Both the position numbers and the translations under genes were made by a program. Shown here piece after piece: positions 54,849 to 63,862 of a DNA stretch of 64,000 nt (positions within the stretch are counted from its first letter, which is position 1; each line of letters starts with the position of its first letter). The stretch lies in contig CAVYGM010000011.1 of NCBI GenBank assembly GCA_963768025.1, forward strand, positions 310,001-374,000. Reading direction: 5' to 3'. The notes beneath the pieces are model-generated. The model was not told where the DNA came from, ran no database searches, and saw only the letters and a list, made by a program, of their open reading frames with translations. The DNA comes from CAVYGM01 sp963768025 (lineage in GTDB: Bacteria; Bacteroidota; Bacteroidia; Cytophagales; Spirosomataceae).

Positions 54849-55952
54849 ATGACAAAACGCGTAATAATTAGTGGTGGAGGTACTGGCGGACATATATACC
54901 CGGCGATCGCGATTGCCAATGCACTGAAAGCGGAAGACCCCACCGTTGAAATACTCTTTGTGGGGGCCGTGGGTAAAATGGAAATGGAAAAAGTACCCAA
55001 AGCCGGCTATCAGATTATTGGATTGCCGATTGTGGGGATCAAGCGGGAAATCTCTTTGGACAATATCGCTTTTCCGATAAAATTGATGCGAAGCCTATTG
55101 AAGGCAAGATCGGTGCTGCGCGGTTTTCGTCCCGATGTAGCCGTGGGGGTAGGCGGGTTTGCGAGTGGGCCCTTGCTGATGGTAGCTTCCCTGCTGGGTA
55201 TCCCGACGCTGATTCAGGAGCAAAATTCGCACGCTGGAATTACCAATAAACTCCTGGCGCGCCGCGCCAGGGTTATTTGCGTGGCGTATCCGGGCATGGA
55301 AGCATTTTTTGCCAGAAAAAAGATCAGACTGCTGGGTAATCCGGTCAGAAGCGATATTTTGAAAAGTACCAACAAGCGGGCCGAAGCCATGAAGCACTTT
55401 GGCTTTGACGACCACCGAAAGACCCTCTTCGTAATGGGAGGGAGCCTGGGGGCACGAAGCATAAACGAGAGCATTCGGGAGGGCTTGAAGAAGCTAAATG
55501 ATGCCGGTTACCAGGTTCTTTGGCAAACGGGCAAAGCCTACATCCAAACGGCTCAGGAGGTCATTGGGCATGTACGTAGCGACCGCATCAAAGCCTTTGA
55601 TTTTATCTATGACATGGATCTGGCCTATGCAGCCAGCGATGTGGTGATTTCGCGGGCGGGTGCTTTGTCGGTATCCGAACTATGCCTGGCGGCGAAGCCT
55701 GCCATCCTGGTTCCTTTTCCGGCGGCGTCCGAAGACCATCAGACAAAAAACGCTATGAGCCTGATCCGGCAAAATGCCGCCTTATTAGTAGCTGACTCAC
55801 ATGCCTCAAAGGAACTGATCGAAACGGCCATTCGGCTCATGGAAGATCCACAGAAGCAGAAAGAGTTGAAAACAAATATAGCCGCTTTGGCCCGGCCCGA
55901 CGCTGCCCGGCAGATAGCGCTCGAAGTAGTACAATTGATTGACCGACCATAG
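54849..55952 (+). CDS. murG: UDP-N-acetylglucosamine--N-acetylmuramyl-(pentapeptide) pyrophosphoryl-undecaprenol N-acetylglucosamine transferase
   Basis: MurG makes lipid II at the inner face of the membrane. The protein starts at ATG 54849 (an in-frame TTG at 54840 overlaps the ftsW stop and is possible). It contains the glycine-rich donor loop SGGGTGGHIYPA (8-19), VGVGGFASGPLLM, QEQNSHAGITNK, GGSLGARSIN and the GT-B C-terminal segment SRAGALSVSELCLAAKPAILVPFPAASEDHQ. Length is typical at 367 residues. It lies directly after ftsW. Confidence 0.95.
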   Translation: MTKRVIISGGGTGGHIYPAIAIANALKAEDPTVEILFVGAVGKMEMEKVPKAGYQIIGLPIVGIKREISLDNIAFPIKLMRSLLKARSVLRGFRPDVAVGVGGFASGPLLMVASLLGIPTLIQEQNSHAGITNKLLARRARVICVAYPGMEAFFARKKIRLLGNPVRSDILKSTNKRAEAMKHFGFDDHRKTLFVMGGSLGARSINESIREGLKKLNDAGYQVLWQTGKAYIQTAQEVIGHVRSDRIKAFDFIYDMDLAYAASDVVISRAGALSVSELCLAAKPAILVPFPAASEDHQTKNAMSLIRQNAALLVADSHASKELIETAIRLMEDPQKQKELKTNIAALARPDAARQIALEVVQLIDRP

Positions 55953-55994
55953 GGAGTTTAGCAGAAGCAGCTTCCCAAAACCAAACCGATTATT

Positions 55995-57401
55995 ATGAGC
56001 CCCACCTGGACGTTTGAGTGGAAATACGTGTATTTTGCCGGAATAGGTGGAATTGGCATGAGCGCACTTGCCCGCTGGTTCAACGTCAATGGCTTCCTGG
56101 TAGCAGGGTATGACCGCACACCTACCCTACTTACCGAGACTCTGGAGAAGGAAGGGATCCCCATCTGGTATGACGATGCCGTTGACCATGTTCCGGCTGA
56201 TTTCCGGGCCGACCCTAGGCATACACTCGTAGTGTATACCCCCGCGATTCCGGCCGATCACCGGCAAATGGCCTACTTCCGGGCCCATGAATTCGAGATT
56301 CAAAAACGATCGCAGGTACTGGGCTGGATCACCCGAAATCTGCGAACAGTGGGTGTAGCCGGTACCCATGGCAAAACCACCACATCCAGCATGGTGGCCC
56401 ACCTGCTTCGATCGGCGGGAGTGAATTGCACGGCTTTCCTAGGGGGAATTACCCAGAACTACGGGACAAACTTTTTGTTGAACGAACCTACCGAACAGCC
56501 TCAAGAAATCGTTTGTGTAGTAGAAGCCGACGAGTTTGACCGTTCTTTTCTGACCCTTTTTCCTGATTTAGCCATCGTAACTTCCACCGACGCTGATCAT
56601 CTTGACATATATGGACAGCACGAATTTTTGCTTGATTCGTTTCGGGCATTTGTGGGTCAAATAAAACCAGGAGGGGTGTTGTTTCTGAAAAAAGGATTGG
56701 AATTAGCCGGAAGTACCGACGCCCAAGTAGTAGAATATAGCCTAAACGAAGGTGGTTACCGCAGTGACAACCTCCGGATAGAGAAGGCTCGGTTTGTATT
56801 CGATCTTGTTTACCCCGACGGAGTTATTAAAGATATAGCCATGATGGTTCCGGGATTCTACAATATTGAAAATGCCATCGCCGCTGCTGCTGCCGTCTTG
56901 TACCTGGGCGTGTCGCCTGAGCTAGTGCGCTCAGGGCTATGTTCGTACCGTGGTGTCAAGCGACGGTTTGAGTATATTATGGAGGGTGAGGACCTGGTTT
57001 TTATTGACGACTATGCTCATCATCCCACTGAGATAGAGGCATTTCTAACGTCGGTTCGGGCTTTGTATCCCGGAAAGCATATTACCGCTATTTTTCAGCC
57101 CCACCTTTTCAGCCGTACCCGTGACTTTGCCGAGGGGTTTGCCGAAAGCCTAAGCCTGGCTGATCGCCTGCTATTACTTGATATTTACCCCGCCCGCGAA
57201 TTGCCCATTGAGGGAGTCAACTCGTCCATGCTATTGGAAAATGTGAAGATTGAGGACAAGCAGCTGGTTACAAAAGAGGGACTGATCCAGCAACTTCAAA
57301 GCCTTGACTGTGAGGTATTGGTAACCATCGGGGCAGGCGACATAGATAAACTGGTTGGAGATATAAAAAAGATATTAAATAGTCCATTCGCTAATTTATG
57401 A
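55995..57401 (+). CDS. murC: UDP-N-acetylmuramate--L-alanine ligase
   Basis: MurC ligates L-alanine to UDP-MurNAc. The 468-residue protein has the N-terminal FAGIGGIGMSALARWF, the ATP-binding GVAGTHGKTTTSSMVAHLL (near 115-134), VVEADEFDRSFL, the NIENAIAAAA segment and IDDYAHHPTEIEA in the C-terminal domain. It is in the conserved order after murG, 42 bases downstream. Confidence 0.96.
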   Translation: MSPTWTFEWKYVYFAGIGGIGMSALARWFNVNGFLVAGYDRTPTLLTETLEKEGIPIWYDDAVDHVPADFRADPRHTLVVYTPAIPADHRQMAYFRAHEFEIQKRSQVLGWITRNLRTVGVAGTHGKTTTSSMVAHLLRSAGVNCTAFLGGITQNYGTNFLLNEPTEQPQEIVCVVEADEFDRSFLTLFPDLAIVTSTDADHLDIYGQHEFLLDSFRAFVGQIKPGGVLFLKKGLELAGSTDAQVVEYSLNEGGYRSDNLRIEKARFVFDLVYPDGVIKDIAMMVPGFYNIENAIAAAAAVLYLGVSPELVRSGLCSYRGVKRRFEYIMEGEDLVFIDDYAHHPTEIEAFLTSVRALYPGKHITAIFQPHLFSRTRDFAEGFAESLSLADRLLLLDIYPARELPIEGVNSSMLLENVKIEDKQLVTKEGLIQQLQSLDCEVLVTIGAGDIDKLVGDIKKILNSPFANL

Positions 57402-57425
57402 TAAAAGCCTTTTAATATTATCACC

Positions 57426-58202
57426 ATGTTACGTAAATTTGACTATTCCAAAAAATGGCTGACCAAAAGTATTTGGTTGTTGGTTCTGATCCTGTGCGTG
57501 GGGATGGCCGAAAGCAAGTTGAATAAGCAGCAGTGTAACAACCTTCTGGTAAAGGTTGATTATGAAGCGGGCATGCGATTCATCAATGCATCGGACATTG
57601 AAAAATTACTGACTGTAAATGGTACTGAACCCCTCCATGGAAACAAGCAGAAAAATATTCCATTGAGTATCCTGGAAGATAGGGTACGTGCCAACAAGCT
57701 CATCCGGAATTGTCAGATATACCACGACCTGGAAGGAGATCTGGTAGTAGAGATAGAACAGGAAAAACCAGTGGCACGCTGGATCAATACCTCCCGAATG
57801 GGGGAATGGCGTAAGACTGACGGATTCTATATCAATGAAGAAGGAGGTTTTATTCCTCTTTCCAATCGATTTTCAGCCAGGGTTTTGGTTGTAGCCGGAG
57901 CTTTTTTTCAGAATAAAAAGAACTTGGCTGACGCGGATGGAAAGGCGGTGTTGGATGTGGTCAAGTATGTAAGTGAAGATCCTTTCTGGAAGATTCAGGT
58001 CATTCAAATGAATGTATCCAAAGAAGGAAACATTGATTTGTATACTGCCCTGGGTGACCAGAGGATTGAATTTGGAAAAGCAGAGAATATAGCGGCGAAG
58101 TTATCAAAGCTTCGGATTTTTTATGAAAAAGTGTTGGAAACGGATTGGAGTCGCTACTCAATGATAAGCCTCAAATTTCACGACCAAATTGTTTGTGAAT
58201 AA
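57426..58202 (+). CDS. ftsQ: Cell division protein FtsQ
   Basis: FtsQ recruits the divisome through its periplasmic domain. The 258-residue protein has one N-terminal membrane segment (KSIWLLVLILCVGMAES) and then a POTRA-like and FtsQ domain of low similarity (NVIRNCQIYHDLEGDLVVEIEQEKPVARWI-type region). The call is supported more by position between murC and ftsA, by length and by topology than by sequence. It is 24 bases after murC and 22 before ftsA. Confidence 0.8.
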   Translation: MLRKFDYSKKWLTKSIWLLVLILCVGMAESKLNKQQCNNLLVKVDYEAGMRFINASDIEKLLTVNGTEPLHGNKQKNIPLSILEDRVRANKLIRNCQIYHDLEGDLVVEIEQEKPVARWINTSRMGEWRKTDGFYINEEGGFIPLSNRFSARVLVVAGAFFQNKKNLADADGKAVLDVVKYVSEDPFWKIQVIQMNVSKEGNIDLYTALGDQRIEFGKAENIAAKLSKLRIFYEKVLETDWSRYSMISLKFHDQIVCE

Positions 58203-58224
58203 CCTATAACACACCCCAAGCATT

Positions 58225-59589
58225 ATGAAGAAAGGCACTATTTCTGTTGGTTTGGATATTGGAAGTACCAAGGTTGCCGCAGTAGCCGTCGAAAGTAGAG
58301 GAGGTTCGTATTCTAATCAGGATACAATTGAGGTCATTGGATTCAGCGAAGTAGCTGTTCCTACCGATGCCATTGTGAGAGGTGCTGTAAAGAACGTAAA
58401 ACAGGTAAGTATGGCCATCCGCAGCGCTCTATCTGAACTCACGATGCGGTCAGACCTGGAAATTAACAATGTAAACGTAAGTTTTGGCGGTAGCCATGTT
58501 CAGGTCACTTCTTTAAGCAGTTCTATGGTACGCCCTACCTCTGCTTCCAGCAACGAAGTAACCCAGGAAGATGTGGAGCATTTGATCAATGATTTATACC
58601 GGGCCCAAACCGAGCCCAACAACGAGGTCATGCACGTGATCCCCGGTGAGTTCATGGTAGACAATAGTCAGCGGGTCAAGGAACCCGTTGGCCGTATTGG
58701 CGTCCGTTTGGGGGGTGATTTTCTGGTAGTATCGAGTAACAAACAAGCGATCGAAGTTACCAGAAAATGCCTCATTGCCGCCGATAGCGCACTAGAATAC
58801 GATCAGCTCTTGCTAGCTCCAATCGCAGCCGGGTTAGCCGTGCTTAGCCATGAGGAAATGGAAGCCGGTACGGCGCTGGTTGACATCGGCGATCACATGA
58901 CGGATATCGTGATTTATCAAGGGGGGATCATTCGGCATATTTCCTCCTTTCCCATTGCGGGACATCACATCACCGCCGACCTAAAAGTGGGATGCGGCAT
59001 TCAGCTAGAGAACGCCGAGCACCTCAAAAGAGAGTTTGGCGAGTCCCTGTCGGCTCCTACACCGCTTACCGTTGAGATTCTGGTCAACTACCTCAAAGGG
59101 CGTCCTCCCAAGCAGGTACTTAAAAAGAACGTGGCCCTTATTATAGAAGAACGTCTGAAAGAAATTGCCGCGCTCGTATACGCCGACATCCTGGAATCAG
59201 GGCTGGCCGATGACCTGATCGGAGGGATTGTCCTGACGGGAGGAACGGCTAATATGCCCGATATCGAAACCCTGTTTGGCCGGGTGGCCTACCCCATGCC
59301 GGTTCGGGTAGGAATTCCCGAACGAATGGCCCAAACTCCCAAAGCCGATGAAGTAGGGAACACCAGCTATGCTACTGCCGTAGGGTTGGCCTGGGCAGGA
59401 ATAAAAAAAGTGGATACCCGTTTGCAGTCGATTTGCCCTCCTATGTTTCAACCTTCGCCACGCATTCCTGTGAAAGAAAAAGAACCGGAGGATTCCAATG
59501 TAGGGATTGGGGGCTTATTTGGCGGCTGGAAAATTAAAAATCCATTTTCTGGAAATGACCGAGAGGACAAAACCGGAGGAGGATACTAA
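58225..59589 (+). CDS. ftsA: Cell division protein FtsA
   Basis: FtsA is an actin-like protein that anchors FtsZ to the membrane. The 454-residue protein has the nucleotide-binding phosphate loop VGLDIGSTKVAAVAV near residue 8, a SHS2-type 1C insert, the second phosphate motif TALVDIGDHMTDIVIY, the adenine-binding GIVLTGGTANMPDIE, and a C-terminal tail (GGLFGGWKIKNPFSG) that probably contains the membrane-targeting amphipathic segment. It precedes ftsZ by 50 bases. Confidence 0.93.
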   Translation: MKKGTISVGLDIGSTKVAAVAVESRGGSYSNQDTIEVIGFSEVAVPTDAIVRGAVKNVKQVSMAIRSALSELTMRSDLEINNVNVSFGGSHVQVTSLSSSMVRPTSASSNEVTQEDVEHLINDLYRAQTEPNNEVMHVIPGEFMVDNSQRVKEPVGRIGVRLGGDFLVVSSNKQAIEVTRKCLIAADSALEYDQLLLAPIAAGLAVLSHEEMEAGTALVDIGDHMTDIVIYQGGIIRHISSFPIAGHHITADLKVGCGIQLENAEHLKREFGESLSAPTPLTVEILVNYLKGRPPKQVLKKNVALIIEERLKEIAALVYADILESGLADDLIGGIVLTGGTANMPDIETLFGRVAYPMPVRVGIPERMAQTPKADEVGNTSYATAVGLAWAGIKKVDTRLQSICPPMFQPSPRIPVKEKEPEDSNVGIGGLFGGWKIKNPFSGNDREDKTGGGY

Positions 59590-59639
59590 AAAAATGAGTC
59601 GTATTCACAGTTATTGATCGAACCCTTTCGCACACACGT

Positions 59640-61163
59640 ATGAATATCAACTTATTAAACGCCTTAGAGCAGGACTACATCGTGAATGGAATTGAAGATA
59701 GCGCTTTAGAACCTTCGATCATCAAGGTGATTGGTGTTGGAGGAGGTGGAAGTAATGCGGTAAACTACATGTTTGAGAAAAAAATTAAGGATGTAGAGTT
59801 CGCAATTTGTAATACTGACCGGCAGGCACTTCTGAAAAGTCGTGTTCCCAACAAGATACAGCTGGGTGCTTCCCTTACCCAGGGCCTTGGGGCGGGGATG
59901 GATATTACGCGTGGCCGTGATGCCGCCCTGGAAACCATCGAAGAGGTAAAAGCACTTCTGGGCGGAACTACCCAAATGGTATTTATTACCGCAGGGATGG
60001 GCGGAGGTACGGGAACGGGTGCCGCACCCGTGATTGCCCAGATCGCCAAAGAAGAACTCAAACTACTGACTGTTTCGGTCGTGACGGCACCCTACTCCTG
60101 GGAAGGTACCGACAAAAAAAGACAGGCTTTAGAGGGAATAGAGCAGCTCAAACAATACAGCGATACCGTACTCGTGGTTCTCAATGATAAGTTGGAAGAA
60201 CTCTACGAAGACATGCCTATAACGGAGGCATTTGCCCAGGCCGATAGTATCCTATTGAATGCTGTAAAAAGTATTTCGGAGATTATTACCACCAGCGGAA
60301 CTATCAATACGGATTTTCGGGACGTAGAAAAAGTATTGAAAAATGCCGGACAGTCTGTGATGGGTACGGCCGAGGTAGAGGGCGAAAAGAGAGCGTTCGA
60401 GGCTATTCGAAGAGCATTGGATTCCCCCTTGCTCAATGACCGCGATATAAAAGGTGCTCAGAGGATTTTGATCACCTTAGCTTCCAGTAAGAAAAAGGAA
60501 GCTACCATGAAAGAGCAGTCGGAGATATGGAAGTATGTACTTTCCCAGATAGGTGGAGAAGCGCTCCTCTTCAAGTTAGGTACGATTACGGATGACTCTC
60601 TGGGCGAAAAGTTACGCGTAACCGTAGTGGCCGCTGGGTTTGATAGTACTGATCCGCCGATTCCGGGCGTAAAATCCAAACCTAAGCCCGAAGAGCCAGA
60701 GGTGTCAAAACAGGAGGTGCCAAAGCCAGAGGTACCAAAAGGTGAGGTTCCTGCCCAAACAGAGCCTAAGCCTGTGGATGTGCCACTAAATGAAAACAAA
60801 GTAACCGAACCTGAGGAACCCGAGGAGGAAGAGGTACTGATCATAGATATGCAGGGGGGAACGAACACAAGCGGGATTTCGACCCTTGAACCGTTCAGAG
60901 AACCTATTTTGAGCGTTCCAATTCCGGTCGAACAATCCCTGCCAGGATCTGGTAGCACTTCCATGTTGGGTAGCCAGCCGGATGACGACTGGAGCCCATC
61001 GGAATACGCCAGGATTCGGGAAATGGTCGAACGGTTTAGAGATAAAAAGAAGATAAACTGGGACGAGCTGGATCGTAGTCCAGCCTTCCGGCGAAGCCAT
61101 ATTGAACTTTGGCGCAGGCCGGGAATTCCGGGGCATGAGATCGAGCAGATTCGTTTGAACTAA
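59640..61163 (+). CDS. ftsZ: Cell division protein FtsZ
   Basis: FtsZ is the tubulin-like GTPase that forms the division ring. The 507-residue protein has the N-terminal VIGVGGGGSNAVNYM (30-44), the GTP-binding GMGGGTGTGAAP (119-130), NTDFRDVEKVLKNAGQSVMG and the T7 region. After about residue 325 there is a long disordered linker of about 130 residues rich in proline and glutamate (KPKPEEPEVSKQEVPKPEV), then a conserved-looking end (DELDRSPAFRRSHIELWRR) in place of the usual C-terminal peptide. It ends the cluster; a terminator follows. Confidence 0.96.
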   Translation: MNINLLNALEQDYIVNGIEDSALEPSIIKVIGVGGGGSNAVNYMFEKKIKDVEFAICNTDRQALLKSRVPNKIQLGASLTQGLGAGMDITRGRDAALETIEEVKALLGGTTQMVFITAGMGGGTGTGAAPVIAQIAKEELKLLTVSVVTAPYSWEGTDKKRQALEGIEQLKQYSDTVLVVLNDKLEELYEDMPITEAFAQADSILLNAVKSISEIITTSGTINTDFRDVEKVLKNAGQSVMGTAEVEGEKRAFEAIRRALDSPLLNDRDIKGAQRILITLASSKKKEATMKEQSEIWKYVLSQIGGEALLFKLGTITDDSLGEKLRVTVVAAGFDSTDPPIPGVKSKPKPEEPEVSKQEVPKPEVPKGEVPAQTEPKPVDVPLNENKVTEPEEPEEEEVLIIDMQGGTNTSGISTLEPFREPILSVPIPVEQSLPGSGSTSMLGSQPDDDWSPSEYARIREMVERFRDKKKINWDELDRSPAFRRSHIELWRRPGIPGHEIEQIRLN

Positions 61164-61169
61164 CTGGAT

Positions 61170-61201
61170 AAGGTGAGGCGCAACCCTCACCTTATTTTTT
61201 T
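61170..61201 (+). terminator. Terminator after ftsZ
   Basis: A nine-base perfect stem (AAGGTGAGG at 61170-61178, CCTCACCTT at 61185-61193) is followed by ATTTTTTTT. Confidence 0.9.
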
Positions 61202-61236
61202 TCGGTCATGTCCTAACGCTTAACAACGCCTTCAAA

Positions 61237-61933
61237 ATGAACAACCTGCGTATCGAACTTGCCTCTCTGGCCGATGAGAGCCGGGCTATTCTGGTAGCCC
61301 GGTACTTCCAAACCGGGCCGGGACAATACGCCGAAGGGGATGTTTTCTGGGGCATTTCTAACCCTGAAGTCCGGAGAGTGGCAAAGCTATATCCGGATAT
61401 GAATAGGGCAGATGTGGAAGAACTTGCTCCGCGACCCAATCCACGAATGCCGGTTCGCGGCTCTGCTAGTGTGGATACGGCAATATCCCAAGGCATCAGC
61501 GGATGGAAAACAAGCCATTTTTGAAAGTTATCTTGCTCACCTCGACTATATTAACAATTGGGATCTCGTTGACCTCTCGGCGCGGGATATAGTAGGGAGG
61601 CATCTTTTTGATAAAGATAGAAGTATTCTTTTTGCTCTGGCTGCAAGGCCTCACCTATGGGCGCAGCGAGTTTCCATCATTTCTACTTTTTATTTCATTG
61701 GTAGAGGTGATTTTGAAACTAGCCTCGAAATCGCCAGGCTTTTATTGCCTCATCCACATCACCTGATACACAAAGCCGTAGGCTGGACATTACGCGAAAT
61801 CGGGAAGCGGGATTTGAATTTGATGGAGGAGTTTTTGCAGTATCATATTACCGAATTGCCAAGGACGGCTCTGCGTTACGCCATAGAGAAGCTCCCCCCT
61901 TCCCGACGCGAATTCTACCTGTCACTGTGTTAG
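61237..61933 (+). CDS. DNA alkylation repair protein, AlkD-like (one frame break)
   Basis: AlkD-type proteins are HEAT-repeat DNA glycosylases that remove bulky alkylated bases. The corrected protein of 231 residues has the start NLRIELASLADESRAILVARYFQTGPGQYAEGD with FWGISNPEVRRVAK, continues with LLRDPIHECRFAALLVW, LDYINNWDLVDLSARDIVGRHL, and ends PPSRREFYLSL. The breakpoint is near 61418-61422 (GAAGAAC); removing one base gives 232 codons. It lies between ftsZ and accD, separated from both by promoter or terminator signals. Confidence 0.85.
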
Positions 61934-61949
61934 CCAAAGCAATTATTGT

Positions 61950-61957
61950 TATATTTG
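61950..61957 (+). promoter_or_regulatory. Bacteroidota -7 promoter element for accD
   Basis: TATATTTG is a perfect TAnnTTTG element, 79 bases before the accD start. Confidence 0.5.
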
Positions 61958-62035
61958 AAGCCCGAACGTTACAAAATCGGCTTGTAAGTATTTGATAGTG
62001 AAATGTTCCAACTAGTGTGATAATCTGCTTGAACT

Positions 62036-62878
62036 ATGTCTTGGTTTATTCGAAAAGAAAAAGGAATCAGTACCCCTACTGAAATGAAACGCGAAGCTCC
62101 CGACGGGCTTTGGTATCAGTGTCCTAACTGCAAGAAAATCATGCACACCCGTGAACATAAGCTCAATGCTTACACGTGTGAGCATTGCAATTACCACGAA
62201 AAAGTTGGGTCGGAGGCCTATTTCGAAGTACTCTTTGATAACAATGTGTACACCGAACTGGACGCAAACATGGTCTCGGCCGATCCGCTCAATTTTGTGG
62301 ATACGAAAGCCTATCCGGATCGGGTTCGAACCACGATTCAGAAGACAGGTCTGAAAGACGCAGTCAGGACGGGCTATGGAAAGATGAATGAACTAGATAT
62401 TGTGGTAGCCTGTATGGATTTCAACTTCATCGGGGGGTCTATGGGCTCCGTAGTCGGTGAGAAAATCGCGCGTGCCATTGATCACGCTCTCAGGAACAAG
62501 TACCCCTTTCTGATGATTTCCCGGTCGGGTGGAGCACGGATGATGGAAGCCGGGTTTTCATTAATGCAGATGGCCAAGACTTCTGCCAAACTGGCCCTTC
62601 TATCCGAGGCGGGCGTGCCCTACATCTCGCTACTTACTGATCCTACTACCGGGGGAGTCACGGCCTCCTACGCCATGCTGGGTGATTTTAATATTTCAGA
62701 ACCCAAGGCCCTGATTGGTTTTGCCGGTCCCCGCGTCATCAGGGAAACCATAGGGAAAGACTTGCCCAAGGGATTCCAAAGCGCTGAGTTTGTTCTTGAG
62801 CACGGCTTTTTGGACTTTATTGTGGATCGCAAAGATTTGAAAGACAAAATCACAAGCCTTCTCCGAATGCTCCACTGA
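62036..62878 (+). CDS. accD: Acetyl-CoA carboxylase carboxyltransferase beta subunit
   Basis: AccD makes malonyl-CoA with AccA in fatty acid synthesis. The 280-residue protein has the N-terminal zinc ribbon with Cys29, Cys32, Cys48 and Cys51 (YQCPNCKK, YTCEHC), then the carboxyltransferase domain with GMDFNFIGGSMGSVVGEKIARA-type CMDFNFIGGSMGSVVGEKI, RSGGARMMEAGFSLMQM and DPTTGGVTASYAMLGD. Length is typical. The following radical SAM gene starts 2 bases after the stop, so both share a transcript. Confidence 0.96.
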   Translation: MSWFIRKEKGISTPTEMKREAPDGLWYQCPNCKKIMHTREHKLNAYTCEHCNYHEKVGSEAYFEVLFDNNVYTELDANMVSADPLNFVDTKAYPDRVRTTIQKTGLKDAVRTGYGKMNELDIVVACMDFNFIGGSMGSVVGEKIARAIDHALRNKYPFLMISRSGGARMMEAGFSLMQMAKTSAKLALLSEAGVPYISLLTDPTTGGVTASYAMLGDFNISEPKALIGFAGPRVIRETIGKDLPKGFQSAEFVLEHGFLDFIVDRKDLKDKITSLLRMLH

Positions 62879-62880
62879 TA

Positions 62881-63858
62881 ATGAGGCTAGTCTCAGATCC
62901 GGTTTTATGTAATTATTACTTGACGTACCGCTGCAACGCCACCTGTAGCTTCTGCGACATCTGGGAGCGGCCTTCGCCCTACGTTACTCTGGATAGTGTA
63001 CGAGATAATCTGCGGGACCTAAAAGCGCTTGGCGTCAGGGTAGTAGATTTTACGGGAGGCGAGCCCCTTCTTCACCGCCAGCTCGACTTGATTCTGGCCG
63101 AAGCTAAAAACCAGGGCTTGATTACCACCGTTACTACCAACGCCCTGCTGTATCCAAAGTATGCCCACCGTTTGCGGGGACTCATCGACATGCTGCATTT
63201 TTCGCTGGATTCACCGATTCAGGAAGAACACGACCAATCCCGGGGAGTTAAGTGCTTCGACAAAGTAATGGAGTCCATTGCTCTGGCCCGACATATTGGC
63301 GAGCGCCCCGATATACTTTTCACTGTATTCGAGCATAACATCCATCACATCCGACAAGTGTGGGAAGATATTTGCATTCCCAATGGGTTGGTGCTGATAC
63401 TCAATCCGGTCTTTGAATACAACACTGTGGGTAGCCAGCTTTCGGAGGAAGCCTTGGGCCAACTGACCTATTGGGGAAAGCAGAAAAATGTATATCTCAA
63501 CGACGCCTTCGTGCAGTTGCGGTTGGATGGGGGAAACCACGTGGACAGTCCCATTTGTAAAGCTGCCAGTACCACGCTCGTGATCTCGCCCGAAAACAAA
63601 CTGGTACTGCCCTGCTACCATTTGGGATTGAAGGAGTTTCCCATTGAGGGAAATCTGAAAACTTTGTACCGTTCTGCCGAGGTACAGAAACTCGTAGCGC
63701 TGGAAGGACGGCTGCCCGCCTGCGAGGGCTGCGCTATTAATTGCTACATGCAGCCATCTTTTGCCGTTGAAGTAAACAAATACTGGTGGAAAGCCCTCCC
63801 CAGTACTTTAAAGTATAATCGCATAAAAGGTACCTGGAAGCAAATGCTCCCTTTTTAG
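62881..63858 (+). CDS. Radical SAM protein with a SPASM-like C-terminal cysteine cluster
   Basis: The 325-residue protein has the radical SAM triad CNATCSFC (Cys18, Cys22, Cys25), then DFTGGEPLLH and TNALL, typical of the TIM-barrel core. The C-terminal part has further cysteines (SPICKAAS, LPCYHLG, ACEGCAINCYM) that could hold an auxiliary iron-sulfur cluster, as in SPASM or HpnH-like proteins. The substrate is not known; peptide or lipid modification are both possible. It begins 2 bases after accD and is co-transcribed with it. Confidence 0.85.
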   Translation: MRLVSDPVLCNYYLTYRCNATCSFCDIWERPSPYVTLDSVRDNLRDLKALGVRVVDFTGGEPLLHRQLDLILAEAKNQGLITTVTTNALLYPKYAHRLRGLIDMLHFSLDSPIQEEHDQSRGVKCFDKVMESIALARHIGERPDILFTVFEHNIHHIRQVWEDICIPNGLVLILNPVFEYNTVGSQLSEEALGQLTYWGKQKNVYLNDAFVQLRLDGGNHVDSPICKAASTTLVISPENKLVLPCYHLGLKEFPIEGNLKTLYRSAEVQKLVALEGRLPACEGCAINCYMQPSFAVEVNKYWWKALPSTLKYNRIKGTWKQMLPF

Positions 63859-63862
63859 AATC

